A model generated the notes under the pieces. That model saw nothing but the letters and a program-made list of their open reading frames with translations, was not told the DNA's origin and did no database searches. DNA of 64,000 nucleotides from Lunularia cruciata. Lineage: Eukaryota; Streptophyta; Marchantiopsida; Lunulariales; Lunulariaceae. Shown here one piece after another: positions 1 to 9,963 of the stretch. Location of the stretch: the NCBI GenBank assembly GCA_948567375.1, contig OX419755.1:62624944-62688943 (forward strand). Reading direction: 5' to 3'. Position numbers and translations under genes: made by a program. How positions within the stretch are numbered: the stretch's first letter is position 1; the number at the start of each line of letters is the position of its first letter.

Positions 1-2692
1 CTACCAAAGCTATCTCCTCTGAAGCTACACCCCACCAACTCTGGTCTGGTTATAAACCTAATCTTATCCTTACTTCGAATTGTTGGGTAAATTGCTTATG
101 CACATGTTCCATCTTCTTCCAGATCTAAACTTGATTCCAACTCTTACAAGTGTATTTTCCTAGGCTATGATCAGGAAAGTAAAGCTTACAGAGTACAAAA
201 ATTATCTGATCACTCCATTTTTCTGTCAAGAGGTCCAGTTTCAGGAACATACTTATGCTCATGAACATGAACAGTGTTCTGACACTCAGGATGTTCAACT
301 GGATTTACTCTGTGATCCGAAAATATTTATTTCCTCTAGGGAACTAGGCACCCGGTTATTAGAACTCGGTTACCGATTGATCCACGCCCTCCGGGCCTCC
401 TATTTTATGGATATTATAGTTGGGTTATATCCATGTAAAAGTTATTCAGTCTGTAGACCGGATACAATCTTGGATCTCATTATCAACCAGATGGAGCGCG
501 ATAGCTTTTTCGATAAATCAGCGGTCCGAGCTGCCGCTTACTCCGCGATGCTTGGGGGGTTTGTAACGCGATGATCGCAGCTATTTTAGAATCAAAACAA
601 AAAGGGATCAAAATGAATGACTTCAAGTCTTTGCCTGACTTCCATAATAGGCTTGAAAAGGCTAAAGAAGTGGCAGAGTGTCTCACATTCCCGACTTGCG
701 GAAGGCTGCCAAGGCCTGCTTCTACGGATAGTACCTTCAGTCTTACGAATTTTCTCTTATAGCCGAAGCCACCATTCGGCTTCTCCGAGTTTTCCATCAA
801 CTCACAGTCTATCTCAACCCACTTCCAGTTTATCTCAGTCAACTCCTATCCACAATGCTACAGCTCCAGCAATTCCTCATCCATTACCTTCTTCAGTACA
901 ATCACTGCCTTCTAGTTTTGGTACTCCACACAGGTCCTCAGGATCGTCTACTATTGTTTATATTGTCTTACTTTTCCAGATGCAGTCCAAGAGCTTTCTC
1001 TACGTCAGGGCACCAGAGTTTGCACTCGAGTTCGAAAATATGATGCACTGTTGGAGGCTGCTAATGCACTAAGCGTGCATTATTCTGCATCAGACCCTCA
1101 TCCTGACACTCATGAAGCTGCTATCGCTGGACCTGATTCCAGTAAATGGCTTGAGGCCATTCAAGATGAGCTTCAGTCCATGGAGAAAAATCAAACGTGG
1201 GTCATCACCTAGGTACCAGCAGGTTGCAAGGCAGTAACCTGTAAATGGATTTTTAAGAAGAAACACAATGCACAATGCTTGATCCAAAGGTACCAGGCTA
1301 GACTTGTTGCTCGTGGTTTCTCTCAAATTCCAGGTATTGACTACACAGAGACCTACTCTCCAGTTGTCAAACTGACAACAATTCGAGTGCTACTTGCAAT
1401 TTCAGCTCAGAATGATTTGGAAGTGCATGCTCTTGATGTCAAAACAGCCTTCTCAATGGCACATTGACTGAGAGAATATACATGAACATTCCTCCTGGCT
1501 TGCTGACTCCTTACCAGTACAAGCAGCAACAAGCCAATAAGCCAGGGCAATTGGTTTTACAGCTCTTCAAGGCTCTGTTTGGTCTCAAACAGCTGCCAGA
1601 CAGTGGCATCAAAAGTTTGATCAGTATTTACTAGGTCTACAATTTGAGCACTCTGGATCTAATTCTAATCTCTATATCTTCCATTCTGGTTCTCATTTTG
1701 TCATCTTACCTCTGTATGTAGACGACTGCATCCTTGCCAGTAATAATCTTTCTCTTCTCCTCTCTGTCAAAGAGTCTCTCAAACAGAGTTTTGAGGTGAC
1801 TGATCTGGGAGAGATTAGTCATTGTCTTCAGTTGCAAGTCACAAGAGATAGAAAAGAAAGAAAGATCAGTCTATCTCAAGAGAGATTCTTACTTGTTTTC
1901 ATATGCAAGACTGTAAACCTGTTTATAATCCTGTAGAGTCAGGAGTGAGATTAAGTCTTCAGGATTCTCCAAAAACTGATACCAAGAGTATATGGAAACA
2001 GTACCTTACCAATCTGCAGTGGGGAGTTTGATGCGGGCTATTGTCAGCACCAGGCCTGATCTGGCTTATGTTGTTAATTCAGTTACCAAGTATTTGGCAA
2101 ATCCCGGCCCTAATCACTGGAAACCTGTCAAGAGGATTTTTTGCTACATTCAAGGGACATTATCAAAGGGCCTAACTTACAGTTGATCAAGTACTCCAAT
2201 TCATGAATACTCCGACTCAGATTGGGGAGGAGATCAAGACACAAGAAGATCGACAGGAGGATACTGTTTTATTTTCTGTAATGCGGCGGTCTGTTGGTCA
2301 AGCAAAAGGCAAGATTCTGTTCCTTTATCCAGCACTGAAGCTGAATACATGGCCTTGTCAAAGGCAGCGACTGAAGCTGTATGGCTTAAGCGCCTGTTAA
2401 GTGACCTGGGTGTTCCTAAAGAAACCATGAAGCTTTACTGTGACAGCAAAGTGGAATCTATCTTGTTACACCAATAAAGCAGCATGAGAGAACAAAAACA
2501 TGTAGATATTAGATTCCACTGTATTAGGGAAGAATCGAAGACAAAACAGATTTCTGTTTCCCGGGTGGACCAGCAAGGACAATATTGCTGACATCTTCAC
2601 CAAAGGATTAACTAAAGAATTGCATGCAAAGTTTTGTAATGCATTAGGGGTTATAGATAATAGACGATTACAAAACGTCCATTAAAAGAGAG
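1..2692 (+). pseudogene. Decayed outer Ty1/copia gag-pol (integrase end, RT, RNase H)
   Basis: This is the 3' half of a Ty1/copia polyprotein; the 5' half lies off the left edge. At 130-215 the integrase C-terminal stretch reads FLGYDQESKAYRV, typical of copia. From about 1000 to 1470 the reverse transcriptase start is readable (KWLEAIQDELQSMEKNQTW, then RLVARGFSQIPGIDYTETYS and HALDVKTAF), with an in-frame stop after TWVIT and a frameshift near 1465. From 1992 to 2520 the RT tail and RNase H remain: YQSAVGSLM, then STEAEYMALSKAATEAVWLK, then a KHVDIRFH-like end. Stops and frame changes are numerous, so no protein can be made. A Ser/Pro-rich linker (780-960) joins integrase and RT. The 3' end leads into a purine tract and an LTR start at 2693. 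The copy is clearly older than the copia inserted in it. Confidence 0.85.
315..765 (+). other. Foreign segment of unknown origin inside outer copia
   Basis: Between the integrase end and the Ser/Pro-rich linker of the outer copia lies about 450 bp that does not resemble copia. Its base composition is richer in GC than its surroundings. It is open across 167-574 and again from 571 to 762. The first frame stops with TGA overlapping the ATG of the second (ATGA at 571-574), an arrangement usual in bacteria and phages but possibly accidental here. An A/G-rich stretch (about 598-606) precedes a further in-frame ATG at 613. The right end carries a short hairpin (GCCGAA / TTCGGC near 763-781). I do not recognise either predicted protein, and the exact edges are uncertain. 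Confidence 0.4.
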
Positions 2693-2757
2693 TGTTGGAT
2701 TAGCATCATCATAATGGAACGTTTGTGTAAGAAGAATACCAGTCATGCATTAAGGGT
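2693..2757 (+). repeat. Start of outer copia 3' LTR, interrupted
   Basis: A purine-rich tract (AAAAGAGAG) is followed by TGTTGGATTAGCATC, which is repeated with few changes at 9738 (TGTTAGATTAGCATC). It is therefore the LTR start of the outer copia family. The LTR is interrupted at 2757, where the LTR of a second copia family begins. The shared block actually starts upstream, at about 2646, because the last bases of the internal region are repeated at 9693 as well. Confidence 0.65.
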
Positions 2758-3190
2758 TGTTAAATTAGATAATCTCTAGTTTAGGGACTTTTTGTTAGAA
2801 TCAGACAAAATAAGTACTGTTCATGGGCGAACACTGTTCATGTCCACTGTTCACATGCTTTCCATGAGCTGCATGTGTTACATGAGCACTATGGTGGCAC
2901 ACCATTCAGCACACCTTTCAGTACACTCTTCTATCTATATAATCCCAGTCAAGAGTTTCTTCTACTGGAGTTGATTTCTACCACTTCCCCTCTGCATTTC
3001 GTGAAGTCCTGAGCTACCTAACACCATCTCAGGAGTGTTCTGTATTGGAGTTCTGTATCTCAGTATTGGAGGTTATTTGTGCTGCGTGAGTGAACTGGCT
3101 GTACTGTCTTTGAAGGCTAAGAGAGAGTTGAGTCTTTCTGTGTGCAATTAGGAGTGTGCTCTGGTGAGACTAGGGAAGCTGAGTGTTAGG
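2758..3190 (+). repeat. 5' LTR and leader of inner Ty1/copia
   Basis: The block starts with TGTTAAATTAGATAATC and is repeated without indels from 9182, with roughly a dozen substitutions across the LTR and leader. It contains a TATA-like stretch (ctatctatataatcc, about 2931-2945). The repeat continues past the gag start codon (3191) to 3269, so the true LTR end cannot be fixed from the repeat alone. I find no canonical initiator tRNA-Met primer site (TGGTATCAGAGC) between here and gag. The primer may be another tRNA or an internal tRNA fragment. Confidence 0.75.
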
Positions 3191-3723
3191 ATGTCTGATA
3201 CATCAAAAGTCAGAATGCCTGAGAATAGACCATCTAATTCAAAGAACAGGAACAAAGGTTCTCATCAGGTTATGGGCCCACAATCACCACTGGGATTGAT
3301 AGGAGAACTCAGAGAGATAGAGAAATTGGGAAAGACTAACTACAAAGCTTGGGCTTTGGATGTGAAGTCTATCTTAGACAGTTATGACTGTCTAGAGTTT
3401 GCATTAGAAGCTCATGATATAGATGAACTAGAGACCAACAAGGAGGAGAGAGTCAAGCATGCTACTACTAGGAGGTTTCTGCTAAGGGCTATGGAAGAGC
3501 CAGCTAGAGACGTAGTAGATACTTATGCTTGGAGTTGGGAGATTTGGGACAAAATCAAGAGTTATTACACTGTTGAGAAGCTGGAGAGCTCCTATCGAGT
3601 CTGGTCTGCAGTAAAGAACTTGAGATTGCAGGATGGTGAAGATTTCACCTGTTATCTGTCAAAATTGCAGAAACTCTTCAAGAGTATCAAGGAGGACGGG
3701 GTTGTACTTACAGCGAAGTATGA

Positions 3724-3983
3724 GATTAATCATCTCTTAGATAGTCTTCCTTCAAGCTATGACTCTGTCCTAGTAGCTCTGCAAGTTTTACCAGTTGAAA
3801 CTGTCACATGGGATTATGTGATACACAAATTGCTGGTGTTTAGCAGACACAAAGATTAATCATCTCTTAGATAGTCTTCCTTCAAGCTATGACTCTGTCC
3901 TAGTAGCTCTGCAAGTTTTACCAGTTGAAACTGTCACATGGGATTATGTGATACACAAATTGCTGGTGTTTAGCAGACACAAA
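3724..3983 (+). repeat. 130-bp tandem duplication in gag
   Basis: The segment beginning gattaatcatctc at 3724 is repeated at 3854 with a period of 130 bp and essentially no difference until CACAAAG. Because 130 is not a multiple of three, it shifts the frame and creates the stop at 3857-3859. The second copy continues in the correct gag frame from 3948 on. The identity of the two units implies that the duplication is recent relative to the element. Confidence 0.9.
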
Positions 3984-6621
3984 GAGGACAAAGGGCTGAA
4001 GTTAAATGAGCAGGGAGATGCTGCTCTGTTCAGTGCTTCTTCTCGTTCAAGAAGAGTGCCAGATGGAAGAGTGAGCAAACCAGAGCAAGCCAGAGTGAGT
4101 AAATCTGGTAAAGGAGTTAGTAGTGTCGATGACAGGACTTGTTATTTCTGTCATGAGAAAGGTCATATTGCACCTTTATGTCCCAAGAGAGGAGAAAGGA
4201 GAGAGCGAGAGCTGAAGAAGGTAGGCAAGAGACCTCAACCAGCAAAAGGTCGAACATCTGAGAGTTCAGCTTACAACTCAGAGGAGTGCCATGAAATAGT
4301 CAGCGATGAGGAGGGGTACTCAGCAGAAGAGCCAGATTGTGGAATGTTGGCAGAATCACAGTTGTCCTCAAACGGTTCTGGATGGTTCTTGGACTCAGGA
4401 GCCACCTCTCATATCTGTTATCAGAAGGAGCTGTTCTCAACTCTTCAACCTCTGAAGACTCCCAAGAGTGTCTGTTGTGGACCTGGGATTCTGAATCCAG
4501 TGTTAGGAATTGGCAAAGTTCCTATTGCCTTCATGGGATGTTTTGGAAAAGGCTATTTGGAAAATGTACTGTATGTTCCAGATTACACCAAGAACTTGAT
4601 ATCAGTACATAGCCTCATGGAGCATGGAGTGGATGTTCTGTTTGAAAGCAACAGAAATCAATGTACTTTGAAGAAAGGAGAGTTGGTCCTTGGGTATGGT
4701 ACTGCCAAAGGGAAACTGTTCAAGTTGATGGAAGCTGATTGTTTTGATTCTGCGTTGGTAGCAGAAAACAGAAATGATATCCATCTCTGGCATTTGAGGT
4801 TAGGGCACCTGTCAGAGCAAAACTTATATGCTCTAGAGAAGGTAGTGGAGGGGTTGAAACTAGATCCCAAAGGAAAACTTGAATTCTGCATTGGGTGTGC
4901 AGAAAGTAAGGCACACAAAGCTCCTATCCCCAAGAAATCTTCACCTAGGGCTTCTGGTCTTCTAGATGTCGTACATTCTGATGTATGGGGATACATGACT
5001 AATAAGTCATTGAGTGGAGCAGCCTACTACGTTTCCTTTGTGGATGATTACAGTAGAAAGAGCTTTATCTATCTCATGAAAAGCAAGGATGAAGTGCTGC
5101 GAAAATTCCAGAAGTTTGTAGCCATGGCTGAGTTGCAGACTGGGAGGAAAGTCAAGCGATTGAGAACAGATGGAGGCAGAGAGTACAGGAATGAGGAATT
5201 CCTCTCTTTTCTGTCAGAAAAAGGAATCCTCCTTGACTGTACTGCCAGAGACAGTCCTGCACAGAATGGAGTTGCAGAAAGGTTGAATAGGACACTGGTG
5301 GACAAAGCATTGGCAATGCTCCAACATGCCAAGCTGGAGAGAAAGTTTTGGGGTGCTGCAATTAGTACTGCAAATTTTCTTAGAAATATCAGTGGTACCA
5401 CAGCATTGCAAGGTAGAACTCCTGAAGAATGCTGGAGTGGTAAGACACCTAATCTTTCAGCTTTGAAAGTTTTTGGATGTCCTGCCTATGTTCATATGCC
5501 CAAGGAGCAGAGGAGGAAGTTCAGAAAGAAGGCTGAGAGAATGTTTTTTCTAGGATATGAAGAGGGACTGAAAAGGATATCTTCTGTACAATCCTAAGTT
5601 TGGACAGATCATCAGAAGTAGAGATGTACTCTTTGATAAATTGAGGACTTGGAGTGAAAACAGTGATGAGTTGCAGAAGCAAGCTGATCAGTTTGATCAG
5701 CCTGATCAATCTATCTTCCCAAGCTGCAGAGTCAGTTTTTCAGACCAATCATCAGAAGAGCAATCTCTACCTGAAGCTGATGGTTCACCAAAGGAGAGTC
5801 TGAAGGTTTACAAAAGAAGGCCTAAACAGACAGTGGTTTCTGATTCTGATACTACAGAAGATGACCCCCAGAAGCAGACTGCAGATGCAGAATCTCTGAG
5901 TGAGACTCCAGAGATGTCAAGAGACAGCATGAATCTTCTGGGCACAGAGCCAAGAAGATCACAGAGAGATAGAAAACCTATTGACAGACTTGGTTTTCTA
6001 TCAGAAGAGATGTTAGATGAATCTTACATCTGTCATGAAGATTCTGATCCAGACACTTTACAGCAAGCTATGCTCAGACCAGATTCGAGTCAGTGGGAGT
6101 TGGCCATAGCAGAAGAGAAGAAGTCTCTTCAGACTAATGGTACATGGGTACTAGCTGATTTACCACCAGGTAGGAAAGCAATTGGCTGCAAATGGGTTTT
6201 CAGGGTCAAACGTGGAGCTGAGAATGAGATCCTGAAGTACAAGGCAAGACTTGTTGCAAAGGGCTTCAATCAGAAAGCGTCAATAGATTATTCAGAAACT
6301 TTTGCACCAGTTGCCAGGTATGGATCTATTCGCATGCTTCTAGCTCTTGCAGCAGAGAGAGATTGGGAAGTGGAGCAGTTGGATGTGAAAACAGCCTGTC
6401 TGAATGGAGATTTGAGAGAGACTATCTACATGGATGTTCCAGATGGATATACTGAAGGCAACGGAAAAGTATGCTTGCTTAAGAAGGCCTTATATGATCT
6501 TAAGCAAGCTCCTAGAGCCTGGTATGAGAAACTAGACTCATACTTGAGAGCGCAGGATTTCAAACATGCAGATTCTGACATGAGTGTGTATACTAGAGAT
6601 GATGTATACATAGCTGTATAT

Positions 6622-8192
6622 ATAGGTATACAAGAACGGAAGCCGTTTTGGGAACGGGTTATCCAGAACTCATGAAGTGCAAATGAGCGATAAACAATAT
6701 GTACATGATACTCAACACTAGGAATATATAACCCCGAGGGTAGAATGCACGGGAAGGTCAGTGACACGCAAGACTAGAGTAGTGAAATCCTGAAGTTAGA
6801 ATGCATCGAAGGTAACCTGAAGCAATGGCATAATCGAAATAAACATATTGAAACACCAGCATATCTATATGAGAAACATCATCGAATGAAATGCGAAATA
6901 ACTGTCACGTGGAAACCGTTAGATAGCAACTCGCATAGTTGAGATGCAGCCTGCAAAGAAACGGAGACAGTACTCCCACATAAGTAGAAAAATAAAGACT
7001 CCATGAAGAAACGGACAGCTGAAAAGGATGGAGATGAACTGGTGGCAAGAGACAAGAAATAGTCGGTAAATATCGCGGGTCAGGGAAGAGCTGAGTCAGG
7101 AAACGAAAATCGGAGAAGGTGGATGAGGCAGAGCACAGGAAGGATAAATCGGGTCAGGGAAGAGCTGAGTCAGGAAACGAAAATCGGAGAAGGTGGATGA
7201 GGCAGAGCACAGGAAGGATAAATCGCTCAGAGAACGAGGGAAGACGAGCAAAGCATCCAAGGACGTGGATATCGAGATATCACAGCAAGCGCTATGGACG
7301 CCTGAGTCCAGAGAAGCCAAACAGCTGAGGGAAGCAGAAGACGGCCATAGTACGTCCCCATGAAAACACATGCAACTTCATCAGTGCCTCACGACTTCAT
7401 CAGTGCCTCACGCAGTGCCGAAGTAGCTGAGCTAGAGTCAGTACCCCTCATACCAAGTTTCTGCTCGAAAACTCATGAGTGCCAAGGCAAACTCGGTTGC
7501 TTCCCTACAGTGCCGCTCAGAGGTCAGAAATAGTGAGAAATAGTGAGATATGATAAGCATCAGCGAAACAAACATCAATTGTAAGAAAAATGCAGCGCTG
7601 CATGGGAAGGGACCAACGAAATAAACCGAAGTAGCGAGATACATGAAACATCAACGAAATAAACAGCATCGAAATCAGCGAAAGAAACATCTTCGTAAGA
7701 AAACGCAGCGCTTCTCGGGGAGGGACCTGCAAAATAAACCTTCTCGAAATAAAGCGCAGCGCTGCAAGGGAAGGGACAAGCGGGGAGCCACAACAACTTT
7801 GCTATCCTTCACAAGTAAGGACTAGTGGGAGAGACCCAGCAAACCACGAGCAGGGAGTAAAAAAAGTCACTGCTGCAACAAGAAAAGACAGCGGGAGAAA
7901 CCCTATCAAACCCCAACCCAGCAAACCCAGCAGGAGAAACCCTCGCAAGGAGAGAAACGAGTAAGAGTACTAAAAAGAAAGGAGGGGAACTGGCGAAAGG
8001 GCAACCGACAGAGTCAACTGCAGCCTCGTGTGAAGGGAAGAACCCTGTGGGCCACGTATCCATAAGCAGTGGACATGTGTCCAGCAGTCTGCGATGAAAA
8101 TCCACATGGCATAAAAATCCAAAGAGTGCTATACCACATATAAAATACACTGGAAGAGGCAAGATTGTATACAAGTCTAAGAAAAACTAAAC
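6622..8192 (+). mobile_element. 1.57-kb insertion flanked by 13-bp target duplication
   Basis: The copia RT codons for IAVYVDD are split here. The 13-mer catagctgtatat occurs at 6609-6621 and again at 8193-8205, a perfect target-site duplication. The insert has no long ORF. It contains a 72 bp near-perfect tandem duplication (about 7077-7220), a doubled ttcatcagtgcctcacg (7378-7412), and three imperfect copies of a CAGCGCTGCAAGGGAAGGGAC motif (about 7590, 7707 and 7755). The string gtatacaag occurs close to both ends (6626 and 8167). The right end is A-rich (aagaaaaactaaac). A 13 bp duplication is too long for LTR or most cut-and-paste elements and fits a LINE/SINE-like mechanism. The family is not recognised. 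Confidence 0.75.
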
Positions 8193-9181
8193 CATAGCTG
8201 TATATGTAGATGATCTATTACTGTTGGGGAACAGTGAATCTATCAAAGGAGTGAAAGATTTCTTGTGCTCTGTTTTTGAGATGACTATCCTTGGTCCTGT
8301 AAAACTCGTTTTGGGAATCAAAATGAGCAGAGACAGAGAAGCAGGATGGATCCGAATCAATCAACCACAGTATGTGAGATCCATGCTAGCTAAGTATCAG
8401 ATGACAGAGGCGAATCCTGTCTCTACACCTCTTGATCTGGGGTGGAAGCACAGCAGAATCATAGATGGGGAGATGAATCTCTATGACAAAGTGTTGTATC
8501 AGAGTGCTCTTGGTTCACTAATGTTTATCATGGTCTGTACAAGACCAGATATATGCTATGCAGTGGGAGCACTAGCTAGATATACTAGCAACCCTGCACA
8601 AGCACATTGGAAAGGTATAAAGAGAGTATTCAGGTACTTAAAGGGTACTCCAGATGCATTCTTGGAGTACAGAAAGCAAGGGAACATATGTGCTCCTACT
8701 CTTGAAGCATATACAGATGCTAGTTGGGGAGATGACACAGATAACAGCAGATCAACTAGTGGATATGTAGTTATGCTTAGTGGTGGAGCAATCAGTTGGC
8801 GTAGTAAACAGCAAATATCTGTTGCTCTGTCTACTACTGAGGCAGAATTTATGGCTGCTTCAAATGCTACTCAAGAAGTCATCTGGAACAGGAGACTTCT
8901 TAAGGAGCTGGGTTTTGAGCAGGAAAGTCCTACTACATTGTACTGTGACAATACAGGAAGTATAGCACTCAGCAAAGATCCTGTACATCACCCACGGACT
9001 AAGCACATTGAGATTAGAAGAAGATTTGTAGAGGAGAAAGAAAAGGAGAATGTTGTGAAGTTAGTTTACTGTCCTACACAGGAGATGACAGCAGATGTGT
9101 TTACAAAAGCACTACCTAAAGATAAACACATGAAATGTGTAGTAGAAATGGGAATAGTCCTAAACTCTCATTAAGTGGGAG

Positions 9182-9692
9182 TGTTAAATTAGGTAATCTC
9201 TAGTTTAGGGACTTTTGGTTAGAATCAGACAAAATAAGTACTGTTCATGGGCGAACACTGTTCATGTCCACTGTTCACATGCTTTCCATGAGCTGCATGT
9301 GTTACATGAGCACTATGGTGGCACACCATTCAGCACACCTTTCAGTACACTCTTCTATCTATATAATCCCAGTCAAGAGTTTCTTCTACTGGAGTTGATT
9401 TCTACCATTTCCCCTCTGCATTTCGTGAAGTCCTGAGCTACCTAACACCATCTCAGGAATGTTCTGTATTTGAGTTCTGTATCGCAGTAGTGGAGGTAAT
9501 TTGTGCTACGTGAGTGAACTGGCTGTACTGTCTTTGAAGGCTAGGAGAGAGTTGAGTCTTTCTGTGTGCAATTAGGAGTGTGCTCTGGTGAGACTAGGGA
9601 AGCTGAGTGTTAGGATGTCTGATACATCAGAAGTCAGAATGCCTGAGAATAGACCATCTAATTCAAAGAACAGGAACAAAGGTTCTCATCAG
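9182..9692 (+). repeat. 3' LTR of inner copia plus extra copy of leader and gag start
   Basis: A purine tract (agtgggag) precedes TGTTAAATTAGGTAATC. The block matches 2758-3269 over about 512 bp without a gap. It therefore includes not only the LTR but also the leader and the first 79 bases of gag (ATG at 9615). A normal 3' LTR would stop before the leader. At 9693 the sequence jumps, within a short shared stretch (CATCAGG / GGTTAT), to the 3' end of the outer copia family. Confidence 0.8.
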
Positions 9693-9963
9693 GGGTTATA
9701 GACAATAGACAATAACCAAACGTCCATGAAGAGGGAGTGTTAGATTAGCATCGTTATAATGGAACATTTGCGTAAAAAGAATACCAGTCATATTCATGCG
9801 TTAGATTACTGTAGCTAATGAGTAGCATAACTCATTAGCTAACTGTCATGAATAGTAATCTAATTATAACAGTCAGATTAGGTCAGTTAGATCATCAGGT
9901 ATAGCTCTCTATATTAGAGAGCTATCCCATGTACCGAAATAATCCCAATTCTGGGATTATCAG
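9693..9963 (+). repeat. Second copy of outer copia 3' end and LTR
   Basis: From gggttatagacaatag the sequence parallels 2646-2755: last internal bases, purine tract (gagggag), then the LTR start TGTTAGATTAGCATC at 9738. Beyond about 9790 there is no counterpart on the left because the inner copia interrupts that copy at 2757. The LTR continues through three hairpins. Its right end is not defined; it may be near 9960. Confidence 0.6.
9801..9960. repeat. Cluster of three inverted repeats in outer-family LTR
   Basis: Hairpin 1: arms 9801-9810 and 9854-9863 (ttagattact / agtaatctaa) enclose an inner pair at 9813-9823 and 9830-9840 (agctaatgagt / actcattagct). Hairpin 2: tagctctct (9902-9910) and agagagcta (9916-9924). 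Hairpin 3: ataatccca (9939-9947) and tgggattat (9952-9960). All arms are perfect. The cluster lies inside the LTR, where transcript-end structures would sit. Confidence 0.7.

Larger units (their letters stand above)
3191..9174 (+). pseudogene. Inner Ty1/copia gag-pol polyprotein, broken
   Basis: A single gag-pol frame starts at ATG 3191 (MSDTSKVRMPENRP). In order I can read: gag (3191-4100); a CX2CX4HX4C zinc knuckle, CYFCHEKGHIAPLC (about 4138-4179); the protease motif WFLDSGATSHIC (about 4384-4419); the integrase HHCC region (HLWHLRLGHL to CIGCAESK); the integrase catalytic core with HSDVWG, RTDGGREY and DSPAQNGVAERLNR; a linker; and RT with KWVFRVKR, LDVKTACLNGD and PRAWYEKL. After the 6622-8192 insertion come YVDDLLLLG, the rest of RT, and RNase H (AYTDASWGDD, STTEAEFMAASNA), with a stop at 9174. 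Three lesions kill it: a 130 bp tandem duplication in gag, an extra base near 5575, and the 1.57 kb insertion. Otherwise it is well preserved, so it is fairly young. Confidence 0.92.

Noticed and set aside
4602-5411. Minus-strand frames opposite copia integrase
   Set aside because: Shadows of the gag-pol frame, which carries clear catalytic motifs.
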